Shown piece by piece: positions 14,778 through 14,948 of a DNA stretch of 14,948 bases (positions are counted from its first letter, which is position 1; every line of letters begins with the position of its first letter). The translations under genes were made by a program, and so were the position numbers. This DNA is from Flavobacteriaceae bacterium (GTDB lineage: Bacteria > Bacteroidota > Bacteroidia > Flavobacteriales > Flavobacteriaceae): contig JAUVCP010000011.1 in the NCBI GenBank assembly GCA_030590765.1, positions 1 through 14,948 of the forward strand. The letters run 5' to 3'. Under the pieces are notes generated by a model, which made no database searches, was not told the DNA's origin, and saw only the letters and a list, made by a program, of their open reading frames with translations.

Positions 14778-14809
14778 AAAGCCTTTGATATATAGATGTC
14801 AAAGGCTTT
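14778..14809. terminator. Bidirectional intrinsic terminator between the small gene and pruA
   Basis: AAAGCCTTTGA (14778-14788) pairs perfectly with TCAAAGGCTTT (14799-14809), an 11-bp stem with a 10-nt loop, followed on the plus strand by a T-rich tail (TATTTTAT). It lies 52 nt after the small gene stop. On the minus strand it is 40 nt after the pruA stop and could serve both. Confidence 0.8.
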
Positions 14810-14849
14810 TATTTTATGTGCTAAGTGTTTTGATTAACACTTCAAAAAT

Positions 14850-14948
14850 CTATTCACCTAAAAACGGATAACGATAATCTGTTGGTGGAACAAATGTTTC
14901 TTTAATTGTTCTATTTGAAACCCAACGTAATAAATTCCAAACCGAACC
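14850..14948 (-). CDS. pruA: 1-pyrroline-5-carboxylate / L-glutamate gamma-semialdehyde dehydrogenase, C-terminal end (partial)
   Basis: The last 32 codons of a minus-strand gene are present, with the stop at 14852-14850; the rest lies beyond the window. The visible sequence contains NLLRWVSNRTIKETFVPPTD and then YRYPFLGE. This matches the C-terminal end of Bacteroidota PruA, where a 'NLLRW-S-R-IKE-F-P-D--YPF' pattern is usual. The enzyme oxidises glutamate semialdehyde/P5C to glutamate with NAD+ in proline catabolism. The identification rests on this tail alone, but the tail is distinctive. A strong hairpin is 40 nt downstream and a weaker one (14823-14842) lies between. Confidence 0.8.
   Translation of the reverse strand, partial: GSVWNLLRWVSNRTIKETFVPPTDYRYPFLGE

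Noticed and set aside
14823..14842. AAGTGTT-N6-AACACTT hairpin as a pruA terminator
   Set aside because: The 7-bp stem is real but no T-run follows; the stronger hairpin at 14778-14809 is a better candidate.
1..14948. Possible CRISPR array, IS element, prophage or tRNA
   Set aside because: No regular repeats, transposase or integrase motifs, terminal inverted repeats or cloverleaf-like sequence were seen on either strand.

Overview
The window looks like about 15 kb of chromosome from a low-GC marine-type or soil-type Bacteroidota bacterium, most likely a member of the Flavobacteriaceae. This rests on the AT-rich composition, A-rich leaders instead of strong Shine-Dalgarno sites, several TAnnTTTG -7 boxes (the Bacteroidota promoter type), many SPII lipoproteins, and flavobacterial-looking proteins (NodT-type lipoprotein TolC, DUF502, PruA). 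No IS element, phage gene, CRISPR array, tRNA or rRNA was seen.

Region 1 (1-2779, + strand) is a tight three-gene unit. It holds the C-terminal part of an acetolactate-synthase-like ThDP enzyme (cut by the window edge), a small protein resembling the subunit-3/helper domain of GMC dehydrogenases, and a GMC oxidoreductase. The last two overlap by ATGA. This is probably a catabolic or redox module with unknown substrate. The ThDP enzyme carries Asp where the family normally has the metal-binding Asn.

Region 2 (2792-3961, - strand) pairs an OB-fold-like lipoprotein with a PepSY-associated membrane protein, behind a good -7 box. A 279-bp spacer with no convincing gene follows.

Region 3 (4241-9400, - strand) is a five-gene operon, read right to left: a two-TM potassium-channel-like protein, an HlyD/AaeA-type membrane fusion protein, a DUF2955/FUSC-type inner-membrane protein, a NodT-family outer-membrane factor and an AI-2E-family permease. 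Overlaps or gaps of at most 17 nt join the genes. The middle three make a complete tripartite aromatic-acid-type efflux pump; the channel and AI-2E protein are unusual partners. The promoter is overlaid by nested palindromes that look like repressor operators, but no regulator gene lies in the window.

Region 4 (9532-13095, - strand) is a second operon: fatty-acid desaturase, class I aminotransferase, hotdog thioesterase and a secreted lipoprotein nuclease of the DNA/RNA non-specific endonuclease family. A bulged hairpin lies just after its last stop. It is divergent from rsmG across a 117-bp region carrying two back-to-back -7 boxes.

Region 5 (13213-14948) holds rsmG (+), a convergent DUF502 membrane protein (-), a 59-aa CxxC/CxxH small protein (+), a shared hairpin terminator, and the 3' end of pruA (-).

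The best candidates for something under-described are the channel + efflux + AI-2E operon with its operator cluster, the ThDP/GMC unit, and the small zinc-ribbon-like protein.
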